Shown: positions 1-11,267, counted from the stretch's first letter. The stretch: DNA of 64,000 nucleotides from Polaromonas eurypsychrophila (GCF_014641715.1 NZ_BMIG01000010.1:62001-126000), one strand, 5' to 3'. Notes: a model not told the origin generated them from the sequence alone. Program-made: numbers and translations.

Positions 1-1161
1 CCGACAGCTATGCTTTTCGTAGCAAATTGTGCACTGGCCGGCAGCAGGTTCAATTGCCCGGCGCGGTCGCGCGTGATGCTGAGCACGGGCGACGTGAGCA
101 CGATTGACGACAGCTTGATGACTTGCGCCAGCGGCCGCACATCGTCCATCACCACCTGCAGGCGCTCAAACGCCAGCAATTCCGGGACGGGCGCGGGCCC
201 GTCGGCAGCGCTGAGCAGCCGAACCTGATCGGCCGTCACGGTGCCGGAAAGCTTGACCACGGGTTCGGGCGTCTGCTCAAAAGCCACTTTGAGGTCGGCA
301 TGGAGTACCCCGCTTTGCAGCCGCAGCGGCAGGCTGGCCGGCAGGTAGCCGAGGTAAGGCCGCAGGTCCAGCGCGCTGAGCTGGAAAGTGGCGTCGGTTT
401 TTCGGGTCTGGGCAAAAGGCGTGCCCTCGGCGGCGGTGTCAAAGCGGCTGCCGTTGAGCGTGAAGGTCAGGTGCGGCGCGGTCTTGATATCGCGCTGGGA
501 GCGCAGATTGCTCAAAAAAGGCACGGGCAGCTTCAGGTCCCGCAGCTCGTGGCGCTTGCCCACGGCCAGGTCCTTGAAGTCCGCCCTGCCGTCGCTGAGC
601 ACCAGGTTGTATAGCGCAAAACGCTGCGGCTTGCCGGCCGGCTCATCGGTGGCGGGTTTGAGGCGCTCCAGGATGTCGTCGATGTCGTAGCGCCCTTGCC
701 CCAGGTGCGTCAGCGACAGCAGCGGTTCACCGACCTCGATGGCGTCAACCACGGGCGCCAGCCTTAGCAGGGACTGCAGCTCGCCATCTATATAGAGGCG
801 CTTGATGGTTAGCTGAGGGATTTGCTGGGGAGACGCCTGAAGCAGCGGCGGTGCAGGCGACTGCGTAGATGGCTCTGAAGGTGATTGCGAAGAGGATACT
901 GCCGCAGCGCCCGCTTTGGCGACGGCGAGGTCGCTCAATGTGAGTTCAAGCGACCAGGGCTTGAAGTCAATCGCCCCCACCGTGACCTGCCGCCCGAGCT
1001 TTTCAGACGCGCCTCTCTCAAGCTGGGACTTCAGGACAGCAGGCACGGCCGCCCAGGCCAGGGCCCACAACAGCAACAAGCCCACCTAGGCCCAAGCGGC
1101 GCGACGGTGCCAACGCGGCGACCGGGCAACGCCAAGCACGCGCGCCGACACGACGAGCCAT
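1..1161 (-). CDS. DUF748/AsmA-like envelope protein, 5' part, apparent frameshift
   Basis: The minus strand reads open from about 1085 through position 1, so only the N-terminal part lies in the window. After a membrane segment (LLLLWALAWAAVPAV) come LERGASEKLGRQVTVGAIDF and YDIDDILERLKP, typical of the front of large DUF748/AsmA-like proteins of Burkholderiales, which are inner-membrane anchored and periplasmic. An ATG at 1161 opens a basic leader (MARRVGARAWRC) in another frame; it would join the membrane segment if one base of the CCC run at 1081-1083 were removed. As written, the body frame has a stop (TAG, minus 1088-1086) followed by a GTG at 1085. So this is either a frameshifted gene, a sequence error, or a gene starting at that GTG without its basic leader. 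The family call is by recognition; its exact function is not known. Confidence 0.7.
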
Positions 1162-1275
1162 AAATCTGTGGCCCGGCTTTTCAAAACATTGCTTGTCATA
1201 GGCGACGAGTCTTTCGTGCCGGTGCTCAAAGGTCAATGATTTTTCGGCGACCCCATGCAGGCGCCACAAATGAAA

Positions 1276-1304
1276 AACCCCGGGCAGCTAGGCCGACCGG
1301 GGTT
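1276..1304 (-). terminator. Rho-independent terminator-like hairpin
   Basis: Perfect 8-bp arms AACCCCGG (1276-1283) and CCGGGGTT (1297-1304) enclose a 13-nt loop. Read on the minus strand, the stem is followed by TTTTTCA, so it would end transcription arriving from higher coordinates. No obvious minus-strand gene lies directly upstream, so the transcript it ends, if any, is unknown. Confidence 0.5.
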
Positions 1305-1568
1305 GACGGCGAACATGATGCTCATGCCGTCGGGCTTCGCAAAGAAGAGAAGTTCGTCTTCAGTGCGATGAAAGCAAGTGATTGCTCTCAGGTTTACCGG
1401 GATTGGTTACCCAGCGAATGCTTGAGGTACTCAAGCAATTGCAGGTTAAACCTCACCCGCGCTCCGGGCAAGTCAATATTTGTAATCAAAAAATGCCGGG
1501 CGATTGGGATTTTCTTGGCAGCTTTACATCTCGGGAATTTGTCCTACAGGCAGACAGGAGGAGCCACC

Positions 1569-1769
1569 GTGTTCAGCTTTTTTCGACTTGATTGCATGCT
1601 CCAGCAGTTTCTGCAAACACGCCGCAAGGCCTTGAGCTACTTGGATTTACTGGAAACACGTACAGCTAACTTCCAGAATTTGCAAAAACCGACCCCACTA
1701 GAGCAATTGCTCCAAAAACCGCCAAAACGGCCGATACAGAAGGTCTTTGCTTTGGATTTCCTTATTTAA
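1569..1769 (+). CDS. small hypothetical protein (66 aa)
   Basis: A GTG start at 1569 is preceded by AGGAGG (1556-1561) at 7-nt spacing, close to ideal. The frame gives 66 residues: it begins VFSFFRLDCMLQQFLQ, is Leu/Gln/Lys-rich and basic, and ends KVFALDFLI. I recognise no family. The same frame is open further upstream (from 1236), but that part looks non-coding. The segment is AT-richer than its neighbours, which may mean foreign origin or plain intergenic sequence. The main support is the ribosome binding site; whether it is expressed is unknown. Confidence 0.35.
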   Translation: MFSFFRLDCMLQQFLQTRRKALSYLDLLETRTANFQNLQKPTPLEQLLQKPPKRPIQKVFALDFLI

Positions 1770-1782
1770 TCCTTAATTTTAT

Positions 1783-1802
1783 ATATCAATCATGATTGAT
1801 AT
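1783..1802. promoter_or_regulatory. 20-bp perfect palindrome, operator-like
   Basis: ATATCAATCATGATTGATAT is its own reverse complement. It ends 2 bp before the -35 element of the promoter at 1805-1834, an arrangement typical of an activator or repressor site. I cannot assign a regulator; it does not match the FNR/Anr order TTGAT-N4-ATCAA. Confidence 0.45.
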
Positions 1803-1804
1803 CA

Positions 1805-1834
1805 TTGACAAGTTATTTAGACGGCCCATAGAAT
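1805..1834 (+). promoter_or_regulatory. sigma70-type promoter for the transglycosylase gene
   Basis: TTGACA (1805-1810), an 18-bp spacer and TAGAAT (1829-1834) give a full -35 match and a 5/6 -10 match. Transcription would begin near 1841, leaving a leader of about 150 nt before the gene at 1990. The neighbouring AT-rich sequence raises the chance of a random match. Confidence 0.5.
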
Positions 1835-1989
1835 TCGCCGTCCCGGAGAAACCAAGGGACAACCCGAACCCGCTGCCGAATCCGGCAAAGTCAGACAAGG
1901 GTCAACACCCCGAGGCACGGCCTTGGTTTGATGGCGACCCAATCAAAGCGTGAGAGCTCTAAAAGCCGCCGCGCATAGAAAGGAGTGCT

Positions 1990-2865
1990 ATGACAGCGCT
2001 AGGACAATCAAGCCCCGCAGCCACCTTGCGGGCCATCCAGAAAAATGTGGGTAACAGTCTTGCCAGCATCGCAGACGACATTGCCCAGGGGTTTTTCGAA
2101 ATCACGCACAACAGCTTTGCCCTGGTCGGCCTGGCCGTGGTGTTTGCCGTGATCACTCTCACCGCCCGCCCGGATCTGCGTCAGGCCGGTGAATCGCGTC
2201 TGATGACCTTGCTGCAGGAGCGCCAGGAAGCAGCCATCGGCTTTACCGAGCCTGACGCGATTGATCGCGCCACGGCGGCCAACCCCAAGGACCTGCCCAA
2301 GCAGCAAGCCGCAGTGGCCTTCTGGCTGAGCCGCAAATACGGCATCGCGCCCGAACCGCTGAGCGTGCTGGTGGCCGAAGCCTTCGAGATTGGCCAGAAA
2401 GCCAAACTCGACCCCACACTGATCCTGGCCATCATGGCCATCGAATCGGGCTTCAACCCGTTCGCCCAAAGCCCGGTGGGCGCGCAGGGCCTGATGCAGG
2501 TCATGACCAAGATTCACCATGACAAATATGAAAATTTCGGTGGCAAGCTGGCCGCCTTTGACCCGGTGACCAATCTGCGCGTTGGCGTCAAGGTGCTGCA
2601 GGAGTGCATCGCCCGCGCCGGCTCGATCGAAGCCGGTTTGAAGTATTACGTCGGTGCGGCCAATCATGAAACCGACGGCGGTTATGCCGCCAAGGTCATG
2701 GCCGAACATGGCCGCCTGCAGGCAGTGGCCAATGGCCGCGCACCGGCCTATTCCCCGGTGCGACCGCCACTGGCCATCCCGGCCTCTATGCCAATCAATT
2801 CCGACAGTCCGGAATTGTCAGGCCCCAAAGCCAGCGAAAAAGTCGCCAGCCTGTCCGTATCCTGA
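1990..2865 (+). CDS. membrane-anchored lytic transglycosylase (SLT domain)
   Basis: 291 residues. A single membrane segment lies near residues 43-59 (FALVGLAVVFAVITLTA), and a soluble-lytic-transglycosylase domain follows from about residue 130: AIESGFNPFA carries the presumed catalytic Glu152, then GAQGLMQVM and YYVGAANHE. Such enzymes cleave the MurNAc-GlcNAc bond of peptidoglycan to form 1,6-anhydro ends, on the periplasmic side. The start is set by GAAAGGAG just upstream of ATG. A Pro-rich tail follows the domain. It is transcribed alone, from the likely promoter at 1805-1834, before the ZTP riboswitch and glyA. Confidence 0.85.
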   Translation: MTALGQSSPAATLRAIQKNVGNSLASIADDIAQGFFEITHNSFALVGLAVVFAVITLTARPDLRQAGESRLMTLLQERQEAAIGFTEPDAIDRATAANPKDLPKQQAAVAFWLSRKYGIAPEPLSVLVAEAFEIGQKAKLDPTLILAIMAIESGFNPFAQSPVGAQGLMQVMTKIHHDKYENFGGKLAAFDPVTNLRVGVKVLQECIARAGSIEAGLKYYVGAANHETDGGYAAKVMAEHGRLQAVANGRAPAYSPVRPPLAIPASMPINSDSPELSGPKASEKVASLSVS

Positions 2866-2916
2866 TGATCCTGGGCAGCGGGCTTGCACAGAGGCAGGCA
2901 TTGACTCCGTTACACT

Positions 2917-3041
2917 AGGGCGTGCGCGACTGGCGATAGGCTGGCCCCTATCAAGGGGCAAGGCCGACGTGGGATACCACTGGGAAGCGCACCGCCGGCT
3001 GTCATCGGTGACAGCGGCGTTTAGCCGTTCGCCTGGGCAGC
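2917..3041 (+). promoter_or_regulatory. ZTP (pfl) riboswitch
   Basis: The leader of glyA contains the signatures of the pfl/ZTP class: GCGCGACTGGCG near the 5' side (2924-2935), helices with an internal GTGGGATACCACTGGGAAG, and the 3' pseudoknot element CCGTTCGCCTGGGCA (3025-3039). The class senses ZTP/ZMP, which accumulate when 10-formyl-tetrahydrofolate runs short, and is known upstream of glyA, purH and folate one-carbon genes. It lies about 55 nt before the GTG start of glyA. The motif match is by eye and is strong. Confidence 0.9.
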
Positions 3042-3094
3042 CCTTGTTTCATGGACCTCGTGCCAGGACAGGGACCACGTCTTGAAGGACTGCC

Positions 3095-4339
<1,245 letters not shown>

Positions 4340-4353
4340 ACCATGTACGGCGC

Positions 4354-4423
4354 AGTAGCTATCTTTTTTATAGCTGCTTGCGTCCGCCCGGTATGGGCTG
4401 GAGGCCAATTTTGTCTTTAATTC
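4354..4423 (+). repeat. family A interspersed repeat, copy 1
   Basis: Between glyA and nrdR. The core has an inverted arm pair (AGTAGCTAT ... ATAGCTGCTTG) followed by GTCCGCCCGGTATGGGCTGG and GGCCAATTTT. It is the best-preserved intergenic copy and a useful reference for those inside genes (32440, 39411, 50857, 55443). Confidence 0.75.
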
Positions 4424-4436
4424 CTGGCAGCACGCC

Positions 4437-4886
4437 GTGAAGTGCCCGTTTTGCGGCAACCTGGAAACCCAGGTGGTCGAAACCCGCGTCTCGGAAGACG
4501 CAGACTTCATACGTCGCCGCCGCCAGTGCGGCGCCTGTGAAAAACGCTTCACCACCTACGAGCGTCCCGACGTCAACTTCCCGGCGATTGTCAAAAAAGA
4601 CGGCCGCCGCATCGAGTACAAACGCAGCAAGATTCTGGGATCGATGAACCTCGCCCTGCGCAAACGCCCGGTCAGCACTGAACAGGTGGACTCGGCGATT
4701 GAGCGGATCGAGGAAAAGTTGCTGAACCTTGGCCTGCGCGAAGTGCCCTCCTCCCGGCTCGGGGAGCTTGTCATGCGCGAGCTGAAAAAGCTCGACAAGG
4801 TAGCCTACGTGCGTTTTGCCAGTGTTTACCGGAGTTTTGAAGATATTGACGAGTTCAAGACCTTGGTTGACGAGGTGCGGCGCTGA
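4437..4886 (+). CDS. nrdR: transcriptional repressor NrdR
   Basis: 149 residues, usual length. An N-terminal zinc ribbon (MKCPFCGN at 1-8, then CGACEKRF) is followed by an ATP-cone domain ([15 protein letters not shown]). NrdR binds NrdR boxes upstream of ribonucleotide reductase genes and represses them according to bound ATP/dATP. The start is GTG at 4437. It follows glyA in the same direction, a common betaproteobacterial pairing, and ends 24 bp from the convergent end of pilE. Confidence 0.96.
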   Translation: MKCPFCGNLETQVVETRVSEDADFIRRRRQCGACEKRFTTYERPDVNFPAIVKKDGRRIEYKRSKILGSMNLALRKRPVSTEQVDSAIERIEEKLLNLGLREVPSSRLGELVMRELKKLDKVAYVRFASVYRSFEDIDEFKTLVDEVRR

Positions 4887-4910
4887 GCCGGTGAACCCCG
4901 CCCGCCCGGT

Positions 4911-5372
4911 TTATCGCCAGCACGCCTGGATATCCTGAGCGGTCTGTCCCGTGGTGCTTTTCCCCTTGACGCCCGTGTTGGTGAGGGTCAGGTTTCCGCA
5001 CTTGGTATCTGCAATCCGAGGTGTGGCGGTCAAGGTATACGAGTTCACTGCGGGCGCACCCAGAACCAGATCGTACTTTGGTGAATTGACCGGCACTGCT
5101 TGCAGTGTTGCAGGCAATGTCGGGCTGATCGTGCCCGCATCGGTGGTGGTGTAGCGACTGTTGGCCGCATAGTAGCGCTCCATGAATTGCTGCGCCTCCA
5201 GAAGCGCGGCGCGGGCCGCTGCCCTGTCGCCACGCCGCACATATTCGGTGTAGCTCGGCAACGCAACGGCCGCCAGAATGCCGATGATCGCGACAACAAT
5301 CATCAGCTCGATGAGGGTGAAACCCGAATTTTTTCTCGGTCCAAAGCGGCGAAGTTGATCACGCTGCATCAT
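4911..5372 (-). CDS. pilE: type IV minor pilin PilE
   Basis: 153 residues from the chosen ATG at 5372, which has AAGGA upstream; an ATG at 5387 is an alternative. A short basic leader is followed by the prepilin peptidase site [16 protein letters not shown], then the hydrophobic alpha-1 helix with [15 protein letters not shown]. The C-terminal part has two cysteines (DTKCGNLTL and IQACWR) that can form the pilin disulfide loop. It is the last gene of the minor-pilin operon, 20 bp after pilY1. The product is processed by PilD and built into the pilus or its tip complex. Confidence 0.9.
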   Translation of the reverse strand: MMQRDQLRRFGPRKNSGFTLIELMIVVAIIGILAAVALPSYTEYVRRGDRAAARAALLEAQQFMERYYAANSRYTTTDAGTISPTLPATLQAVPVNSPKYDLVLGAPAVNSYTLTATPRIADTKCGNLTLTNTGVKGKSTTGQTAQDIQACWR

Positions 5373-5392
5373 GGCTGTCCTTGTCATTGTGT

Positions 5393-8300
5393 TCAGCGGA
5401 TTGGCGGGTTGATGATACGACGCCAAGTGCGGTCCCTGATTGTTGTGGTGCTGCCTACCGGCGGCAACTCGACTTCCTCGCAGGCCGTGACCTGCCCAGT
5501 GGTATTTTGCAAGCTTATTTTCTGGCACTCACCGGGCGCAGCGGGTGGCGCAAGCCCTTTGACCACCGAATCAATGCCGTCGACGTTTGTGGCATAACCT
5601 GTCACCGCCGTATCAGACGAATTAAAAAAGCCATCACCGTTGGTGTCAAACAATTTGTAAGACGGGTTCAAGCCGTCCTGCACGGGAATCAGGTAGTTGG
5701 CGCCCAAGCCGGTTGCCGCGGTGCATACGGCGGCTTGTTCAGCCGGCGCAATGGTACTGAGCAGCGCCAACTTCAGGCTGACCTTCTGGGGTGGATATAT
5801 GACGCGCTGACCCGACAACAGGTTCTTTGCGCCCTCGATCACGGAAAGATCTATGACCCAGCCGCGCTCCAGGCTGCTGTAGTTCACCGACGTACCCGAC
5901 AAGGAGTAGAAGACGGATCCGCTGGCACCGGTCACCTTGGAAAGCGCACGGGCCGCCAGGGAGGCGCGGCTCATGGGGCGCGTCACGGTATCGGCCGGCT
6001 TGTCCCACACGGCGTACATTGACTGAACCCCTGTGGTGTCGCGGTCAGCCTCCACCAGCAGCTTGCCAGTTGCAAAGACAACCAGCTTGCCCCCCAGGCT
6101 GTGGTCGTACACAAGCGGCGCCTGGGTAATCGGTTGCACTGCAACCAGGGGTGATGTGGCACGGAAAAGGGGCTGCGTGCCGGACACGACAAACTTGGAA
6201 GCCGCACCAGCGTCGTAATTAAACTTCCACAGACTACCGTTCAAGTCACCAGCGAACAGGTTGGTAATGTAGCCACTGGCGTCGCGTTGCACACCCACGC
6301 CGCCCAGGCCGTTGGCGGGAGTAAGGGCATCCACAACCAGCTTGGTCGCCGCGCCGGTTTCCAGGTTGAGGACAAACAGCACGGCCTTGCCATCGGTGCT
6401 GAAAGGTCCGTTGCCAAAAACCGCCACCCAGGTGCCGTTGGGCAACACACCGACCTCGACTGGCGCCGATACATACCCAAGATCACCGTCGTTGGCCTGC
6501 GAAAACTCCCATTTGATGTTGGCGGCCCCCGGTGAGCTCATGTCGGTGACATCAAAGGCCATCACCGCACGGCCGCCTGAGCCCAAGGATCCGACCAGGT
6601 AGTTGCGCCAGGATGCCGTCGCAGCAGCAGACGTCGCCTTGACATAGGCATCGGTTTCGCTGAAGGCACCATCCACAAAAAACTGGTGGTAAAGCGTCGT
6701 CAAGCCGTAATCCTTGTCACTCAGTTTTGACAGGTTGGGATACACCTCTCGCGGCACATAAGCAAAAATTTCCTTGCCATCATCGGCAGCCACTGCGCCC
6801 TGAGTGTCTTTGAAGGCATGCACCATACCGTCGTTCGCCCCCACAAACAGCACGCCCGGCCGCACTGCCTTCACAGTGGTACGGTAGGTGCTGTAAGCTG
6901 AGCCGCCGTCCGTCAAGGTTTGGTAGCCCAGATCAATGCCCCCTTTGACGAGTACCGGGTTGGAGTTGATGAAATCCCCAAGGCGTGTCCCACGTGCTCG
7001 GTAGGGATTGGTCGGCACGGCGGATGTCTCTTCATTGCTTGCGTCTCCGCGCAAATAGTCCACCAGTGCACTGCTGCCGGCGATGGGACCGATCGCGGCC
7101 TGGTTGATCGCACCCATGTCCGCCCAGGTAAAGGCGCTCGGCGCGCCGGTGGACGAATTCCAGGTGAGGATATTGCGCAAACTCCATGCTGGCAGCTTGC
7201 TGCCAGCAGACCACAGTTCGCCATTCGGGCCCGAGCCTACTTTCGTCAGACCCTTGGCATCCAGCTCGAAGGCCCGGACATCGCCGGTCCACGCGCCTGA
7301 CTTGTAAAACGGAATGTATTTGCGATTGCCGTCTTCCAACACACTGGAAGCGGTCGCAACGCCGGCTTCGCGCAACTCGCTTTGGGTGGTGGTGGTCAGC
7401 GCAGACGTCAAAGCCTCCGCCAGCTCCGAGGAATTCTTTGCGCTGAAGTATTGGCCCTCGCTGTTGACTGCTGCATGCCACAGGTCATCCACCTTGTCCG
7501 TGCCCCAAGTTTTATCGCCCTTCGTCAGGGCTGGCAAGTCGGTGGCGGGGTCCAGCGTACCTTTCAGGCCGATACCCACGGTGTAGTTGACCATGCCTTG
7601 CCAGAACTGCTTGTTGGGCGGCGTCGGTTGCGCATTGTTATCCAGCGTCGGTCGCAAATCTTGGTTAAAGAAATAACTCGCAAAATCAGCCAGTGTGTCG
7701 CTATTGGAATCCTTGAAAGGCGCAGTGGGCGCGTACTGGTATTCGTTGCCCGATGTCGTTATTTTCGGATAGCCCGTTGCAAACGCATTGGCATCACCCG
7801 AAGGGGCGCCGCCATCGAAGTTTCCGACTGTCTTGTTGAAAGGCGCTCCGGCCGTGTTCCACAAACCGTCGGTAATCAACAAGTGGTACGCCCGGCGGCA
7901 GTTTTTAGGGAAACTGCCAACCGGGTCTTTAAAGGATAGATTGCCCGGGTCATCGGCCCACGGACTTTCCTTGGTGTAGTACTCCCCCACTCCCCAGAGC
8001 GCGCTACGCAGAGGCGTACCCGACTCCACGGCAATGTTGCGCACAAAATCAAACATGGCGTCCTTGCGAGCGGGGGTGAACTTCCTCACACCGGCGACGA
8101 CCGTGGCCACGCTGTCGCCATCAATGGTGGAGTAGTCCTTGTGAATCGAACCCCAACCCACACGCAACTTGTTTTCATCCATGTTCCAGAAGGACTCCGC
8201 GATGGCGCCCTGCGCCACCAGCAGGCGGGAGCGGTGGTAGACATACCAGTTGGCATAGTTTTGCCTTTCCTGGGCCAGACTACAGACGTTGTTTGTGCAG

Positions 8301-9748
8301 TCGGTGCGTGTGGCGTAAGTCTGCGGCGCTGCACCCGCGGCACCGTTTTTGGTGTTATTGGTCAGGTTATAACTGTCAAAATTGGCAGTCACCGTGGGGT
8401 CCATGTAGACACCGCCTGATTTTTTCAATCTGTAAAAAAGCATCGGCGTGTAACTCCGGGTCGCTGGCGGGCACGCCAACTCGGCGCCGTTAGCGTCAAC
8501 ATGCAACGATTTGACACACCAACGCGCACTTATGTTGCTCGCTGCCGCCATCAGGTCGACGCTAGTGCCGGCGATGACCGGGGCCGAGGGGCCCTTGCGG
8601 AGAACCAGCAAAACGCCGGTGTTGCGTTCGGAGGTGTTGCTCGTGGCAACGAGGGGACCGACCGCGCCTACGGCCGACTTCGTCGCGTGATGCAAGCCGA
8701 TGCCAACGTCATTGGTGTTACCGCTGCCTGATCCATTGAAGTCAGCCAGACCCGCTTGAGACCAGGTCAAGCCGCCTGCGGTGGTAACACCAAGATTGTT
8801 GAAATTGTTGGCCTGGTGGGAGGCCATCAAGATCAGGGTGTCGGCCGTGACGGTCGTCACCGAACCGGTTCCGATGGTCGAATCGGAGGTGCTGCTGGAA
8901 GTTGCGCCGGCTGGCGCAGCATATGCAACGTCAAAGGGCTGGGCGGTGTCAACGCCGCGATAGGCAAAACACCTCGCCACAATCGCCGCGCCACCGGTGT
9001 GGGTGATCACCGGGTTAGCGTCGGACGCGCCTGCTATTTTGTAAAAAGCCGACGCACTGGTGTCGCTACCTTTAAGGTTGTAGATCATGGTCCAGCCCGC
9101 CGATGCGGTGGTGTGGCTGACCAGATCGAACGATTGTGCCAGGCAAATCAACAAATCATTGGCCACCCTGCTCCCAGGAAGGGCGGGGGTCACGTTGCCA
9201 CTGCCGGCGGTGGCAGCGTTGCCGGCGCCCATGAACGTGATCGACGCAGAGGCGACCTGTGGATTAAACTGGGCTGCGGTCAACACAGCTGCGGGAAAAC
9301 GTGTCCCATCGCTCCGAATCCAGGGCCTGTATGTGGTTTCGGGGTTGTAGTGGAGTGTATTGACGTCAGAGGACCTCGCCCGTTGCTGATAGCTCAACTC
9401 CTCGCCGGTAGCCGCTGTATCGGCAGAAAATATGCCCCTGTTGTTGGTGAATTGACGAGGATCGGACGGATGTGTCACGATCCCCCGGTCCCCGCCAATT
9501 TTGACGGTCTTGCCGCCAACGACAAAGTCGCCTTCCGGCATGAACTGGTAAAGCATGGAACCCGAATCGTCCAGATCCAGCATCACGTTGGGTGCCACGC
9601 CCCCGCCGCTGCGGCTGAGCAAAGGCGACTGGGATGGCTGGGACCATGCCATGCCGGCAACCAGCAGCATGGCCGCCATCAGCAGAAGTGAGGTTGCCGC
9701 CAATGGCTTGCGAGCATCCGCAATACCATGGTTGTTGAGGATGGACAT
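5393..9748 (-). CDS. pilY1: PilY1-type pilus tip adhesin with an extra inserted domain
   Basis: 1451 residues. A signal peptide (to about residue 36) is followed by a von Willebrand A-like start with a MIDAS motif (DDSGS, 60-64). Residues about 165-390 form an extra domain rich in Gly, Ser, Thr and Ala ([29 protein letters not shown]) between the usual N-terminal blocks. The C-terminal half is the PilY1 beta-propeller ([25 protein letters not shown]) with a calcium-loop-like [12 protein letters not shown] near the end. PilY1 caps type IV pili, aids extension and adhesion, and signals surface contact. It sits between pilX and pilE, as usual. Confidence 0.93.
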   Translation of the reverse strand: MSILNNHGIADARKPLAATSLLLMAAMLLVAGMAWSQPSQSPLLSRSGGGVAPNVMLDLDDSGSMLYQFMPEGDFVVGGKTVKIGGDRGIVTHPSDPRQFTNNRGIFSADTAATGEELSYQQRARSSDVNTLHYNPETTYRPWIRSDGTRFPAAVLTAAQFNPQVASASITFMGAGNAATAGSGNVTPALPGSRVANDLLICLAQSFDLVSHTTASAGWTMIYNLKGSDTSASAFYKIAGASDANPVITHTGGAAIVARCFAYRGVDTAQPFDVAYAAPAGATSSSTSDSTIGTGSVTTVTADTLILMASHQANNFNNLGVTTAGGLTWSQAGLADFNGSGSGNTNDVGIGLHHATKSAVGAVGPLVATSNTSERNTGVLLVLRKGPSAPVIAGTSVDLMAAASNISARWCVKSLHVDANGAELACPPATRSYTPMLFYRLKKSGGVYMDPTVTANFDSYNLTNNTKNGAAGAAPQTYATRTDCTNNVCSLAQERQNYANWYVYHRSRLLVAQGAIAESFWNMDENKLRVGWGSIHKDYSTIDGDSVATVVAGVRKFTPARKDAMFDFVRNIAVESGTPLRSALWGVGEYYTKESPWADDPGNLSFKDPVGSFPKNCRRAYHLLITDGLWNTAGAPFNKTVGNFDGGAPSGDANAFATGYPKITTSGNEYQYAPTAPFKDSNSDTLADFASYFFNQDLRPTLDNNAQPTPPNKQFWQGMVNYTVGIGLKGTLDPATDLPALTKGDKTWGTDKVDDLWHAAVNSEGQYFSAKNSSELAEALTSALTTTTQSELREAGVATASSVLEDGNRKYIPFYKSGAWTGDVRAFELDAKGLTKVGSGPNGELWSAGSKLPAWSLRNILTWNSSTGAPSAFTWADMGAINQAAIGPIAGSSALVDYLRGDASNEETSAVPTNPYRARGTRLGDFINSNPVLVKGGIDLGYQTLTDGGSAYSTYRTTVKAVRPGVLFVGANDGMVHAFKDTQGAVAADDGKEIFAYVPREVYPNLSKLSDKDYGLTTLYHQFFVDGAFSETDAYVKATSAAATASWRNYLVGSLGSGGRAVMAFDVTDMSSPGAANIKWEFSQANDGDLGYVSAPVEVGVLPNGTWVAVFGNGPFSTDGKAVLFVLNLETGAATKLVVDALTPANGLGGVGVQRDASGYITNLFAGDLNGSLWKFNYDAGAASKFVVSGTQPLFRATSPLVAVQPITQAPLVYDHSLGGKLVVFATGKLLVEADRDTTGVQSMYAVWDKPADTVTRPMSRASLAARALSKVTGASGSVFYSLSGTSVNYSSLERGWVIDLSVIEGAKNLLSGQRVIYPPQKVSLKLALLSTIAPAEQAAVCTAATGLGANYLIPVQDGLNPSYKLFDTNGDGFFNSSDTAVTGYATNVDGIDSVVKGLAPPAAPGECQKISLQNTTGQVTACEEVELPPVGSTTTIRDRTWRRIINPPIR

Positions 9749-9760
9749 AGTTGAATCCCT

Positions 9761-10330
9761 TTATTCCAGATACGAAATTGATTGCAGCCAGACGACCGAT
9801 CCGCCCGTCGTGATTCCGTTGGCATTGGCCGTGTAGCCGGGGCTGAAGCCCCGGGCAGTAATCACCATCACGAGTCCGCCGTCGGCCAGAATCTGGCGCT
9901 CGGCCACGCACTGCGGGCGAGTCGCGGGCGTCACAGAACTGTCGTCCGACTTGATCTGGGCAATCGGCAGCGTTGTTCTGGACGCCGACGCGAGGCCAGC
10001 CCCGGTCCAGGTAGCCGGGTCCTCCCATCCCGCTTGGGGTGCGCCAAAAGCCGTCTGAACAATGTTGGCGTTGCGCAAAGTCGCTACGCGGGTGTCATTC
10101 GCCTTCGTGACTTCACTCTCGCAATAGCGCAACGCCGCCTCAGCGTACTGCTGGGCCTGGCTTTGAAGCCGGATGTTGTTGGTTGCACGTTCACCAGAGG
10201 TGGCGTTACGAATGGCTGCCGCCGACGTCAATCCGATGATCACCACCATGATCATCACCACGATCAGCGAAATGCCGGACTGGCGGTGATGACGCACCAG
10301 GCGTCCAGAAGGGTGTCGAGGAGTGCGCAT
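9761..10330 (-). CDS. pilX: type IV pilus minor pilin PilX
   Basis: 189 residues. A basic N terminus ends in QSGISLIVVMIMVVIIGLTS, the class III leader plus hydrophobic helix; the Glu5 of major pilins is replaced, as is common in PilX. NATSGERATNNIRLQSQAQQ is typical of the family. The C-terminal part carries two cysteines. PilX is part of the priming complex at the pilus tip with PilV, PilW, PilE and PilY1. pilY1 begins 12 bp downstream and pilW ends 7 bp upstream, so this is one operon. Confidence 0.9.
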   Translation of the reverse strand: MRTPRHPSGRLVRHHRQSGISLIVVMIMVVIIGLTSAAAIRNATSGERATNNIRLQSQAQQYAEAALRYCESEVTKANDTRVATLRNANIVQTAFGAPQAGWEDPATWTGAGLASASRTTLPIAQIKSDDSSVTPATRPQCVAERQILADGGLVMVITARGFSPGYTANANGITTGGSVVWLQSISYLE

Positions 10331-10337
10331 GATGCCC

Positions 10338-11267
10338 TTAGAAGGTCATTTTGTTGCGTAGGGTTGTGGTCAGAAAATACGCGCGGCGCAGATAGCCGTC
10401 AGCCGACGTCTGGGCCGCGGAATTGCAATCGAGATAACCGGCCAAGCCCAACGCTGTGTCTTCGCCGGAGAGCACCCGATCTGAACTGCGCATCAGCAGG
10501 CACACCCGAACGCTGATGATGTTCTGCCAGTCGATGACAACGGCCGGACCGGCTGCGACGTACCGCACGATCTGGCGTGAACCGGCAGCCCCGGCTTCGC
10601 CGTACCAGATCTGCATGACGTCGACGTTATCCACAAGTGGCTGACCGCCGATCGCGGCGCCGCCTGATGTCTTTGCCGCACTGGCGCAATGCAGCTCCGT
10701 GCGGGCCCCAACCCCAGTCCCCGTGGTGGCAAGGTAGTATCGATTGTGAGTCTCGTAGAACGTGATATTTTGCCCGCCAACAGCCACTGTCTGGGCGACG
10801 TATTGAAGGGAGTTACCAATGCAATCGGAAGGAAAGTTGCTGCTGGTGGGAATGCTGTTGGTCAGGTCCGCTTCGTAGCTTATTTCAATCGCCGGCGTCT
10901 CTGTTCCAGTGGTTTTACACGCAGCGACGCCCGTCGTATTGGCTGAGACAAAACCCAGCCCACAACCCAAAATAGGCTTGGTCGAGAATGTTTTGCCCAA
11001 GGTTTTCACGCCGCCTGTATTGACCACCGAGGTGCTTTGGGCATACCCAGCAAGCAGCAGATCGGAGCGCAGGATTGACAGGGCAATTTGCGCGTTCTCA
11101 TTCATCTCCCCATACGCGGCCTGGCGCTTGTTGGTCTGCCCTGACCCGATATAACTGATCAGCACGGCGCCAACGACCACGATGCCAATCACCATTGAGA
11201 TCATCACTTCAATCAGGGATACCCCACGAACGCGTGATCTTGAAATCATGGACGCAGACTGCCTCAT
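10338..11267 (-). CDS. pilW: type IV pilus minor pilin PilW
   Basis: 309 residues from the ATG at 11267, chosen because it overlaps the stop of pilV as ATGA; the frame is open further upstream but inside pilV. The prepilin leader ends at RVRG|VSLIEVMISMVIGIVVVG. The globular part is large for a pilin and has several cysteines (ILGCGLG, SDCIG, YLDCNSA), as PilW proteins do. It is a minor pilin of the tip-priming complex and is probably translationally coupled to pilV. Confidence 0.9.
   Translation of the reverse strand: MRQSASMISRSRVRGVSLIEVMISMVIGIVVVGAVLISYIGSGQTNKRQAAYGEMNENAQIALSILRSDLLLAGYAQSTSVVNTGGVKTLGKTFSTKPILGCGLGFVSANTTGVAACKTTGTETPAIEISYEADLTNSIPTSSNFPSDCIGNSLQYVAQTVAVGGQNITFYETHNRYYLATTGTGVGARTELHCASAAKTSGGAAIGGQPLVDNVDVMQIWYGEAGAAGSRQIVRYVAAGPAVVIDWQNIISVRVCLLMRSSDRVLSGEDTALGLAGYLDCNSAAQTSADGYLRRAYFLTTTLRNKMTF

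Larger units (their letters stand above)
1162..1989. other. 828-bp AT-richer intergenic region
   Basis: No recognisable gene family lies here. Composition is visibly more AT-rich than the flanks between about 1380 and 1835. Contents: a hairpin with a T-run on the minus strand (1276-1304), an inverted repeat with 8-bp arms (TGCTTGAG/CTCAAGCA, 1419-1437), a 66-residue ORF with a good ribosome site (1569-1769), a 12-bp palindrome GAGCAATTGCTC near 1700, a 20-bp palindrome (1783-1802) and a good sigma70-type promoter (1805-1834). Confidence 0.6.

Noticed and set aside
1792..1953. 53-codon ORF (MIDIIDKLFRRPIEF...) upstream of the transglycosylase gene
   Set aside because: No ribosome site, and a good -35/-10 pair plus half of the palindrome lie inside it; it is more likely leader DNA.
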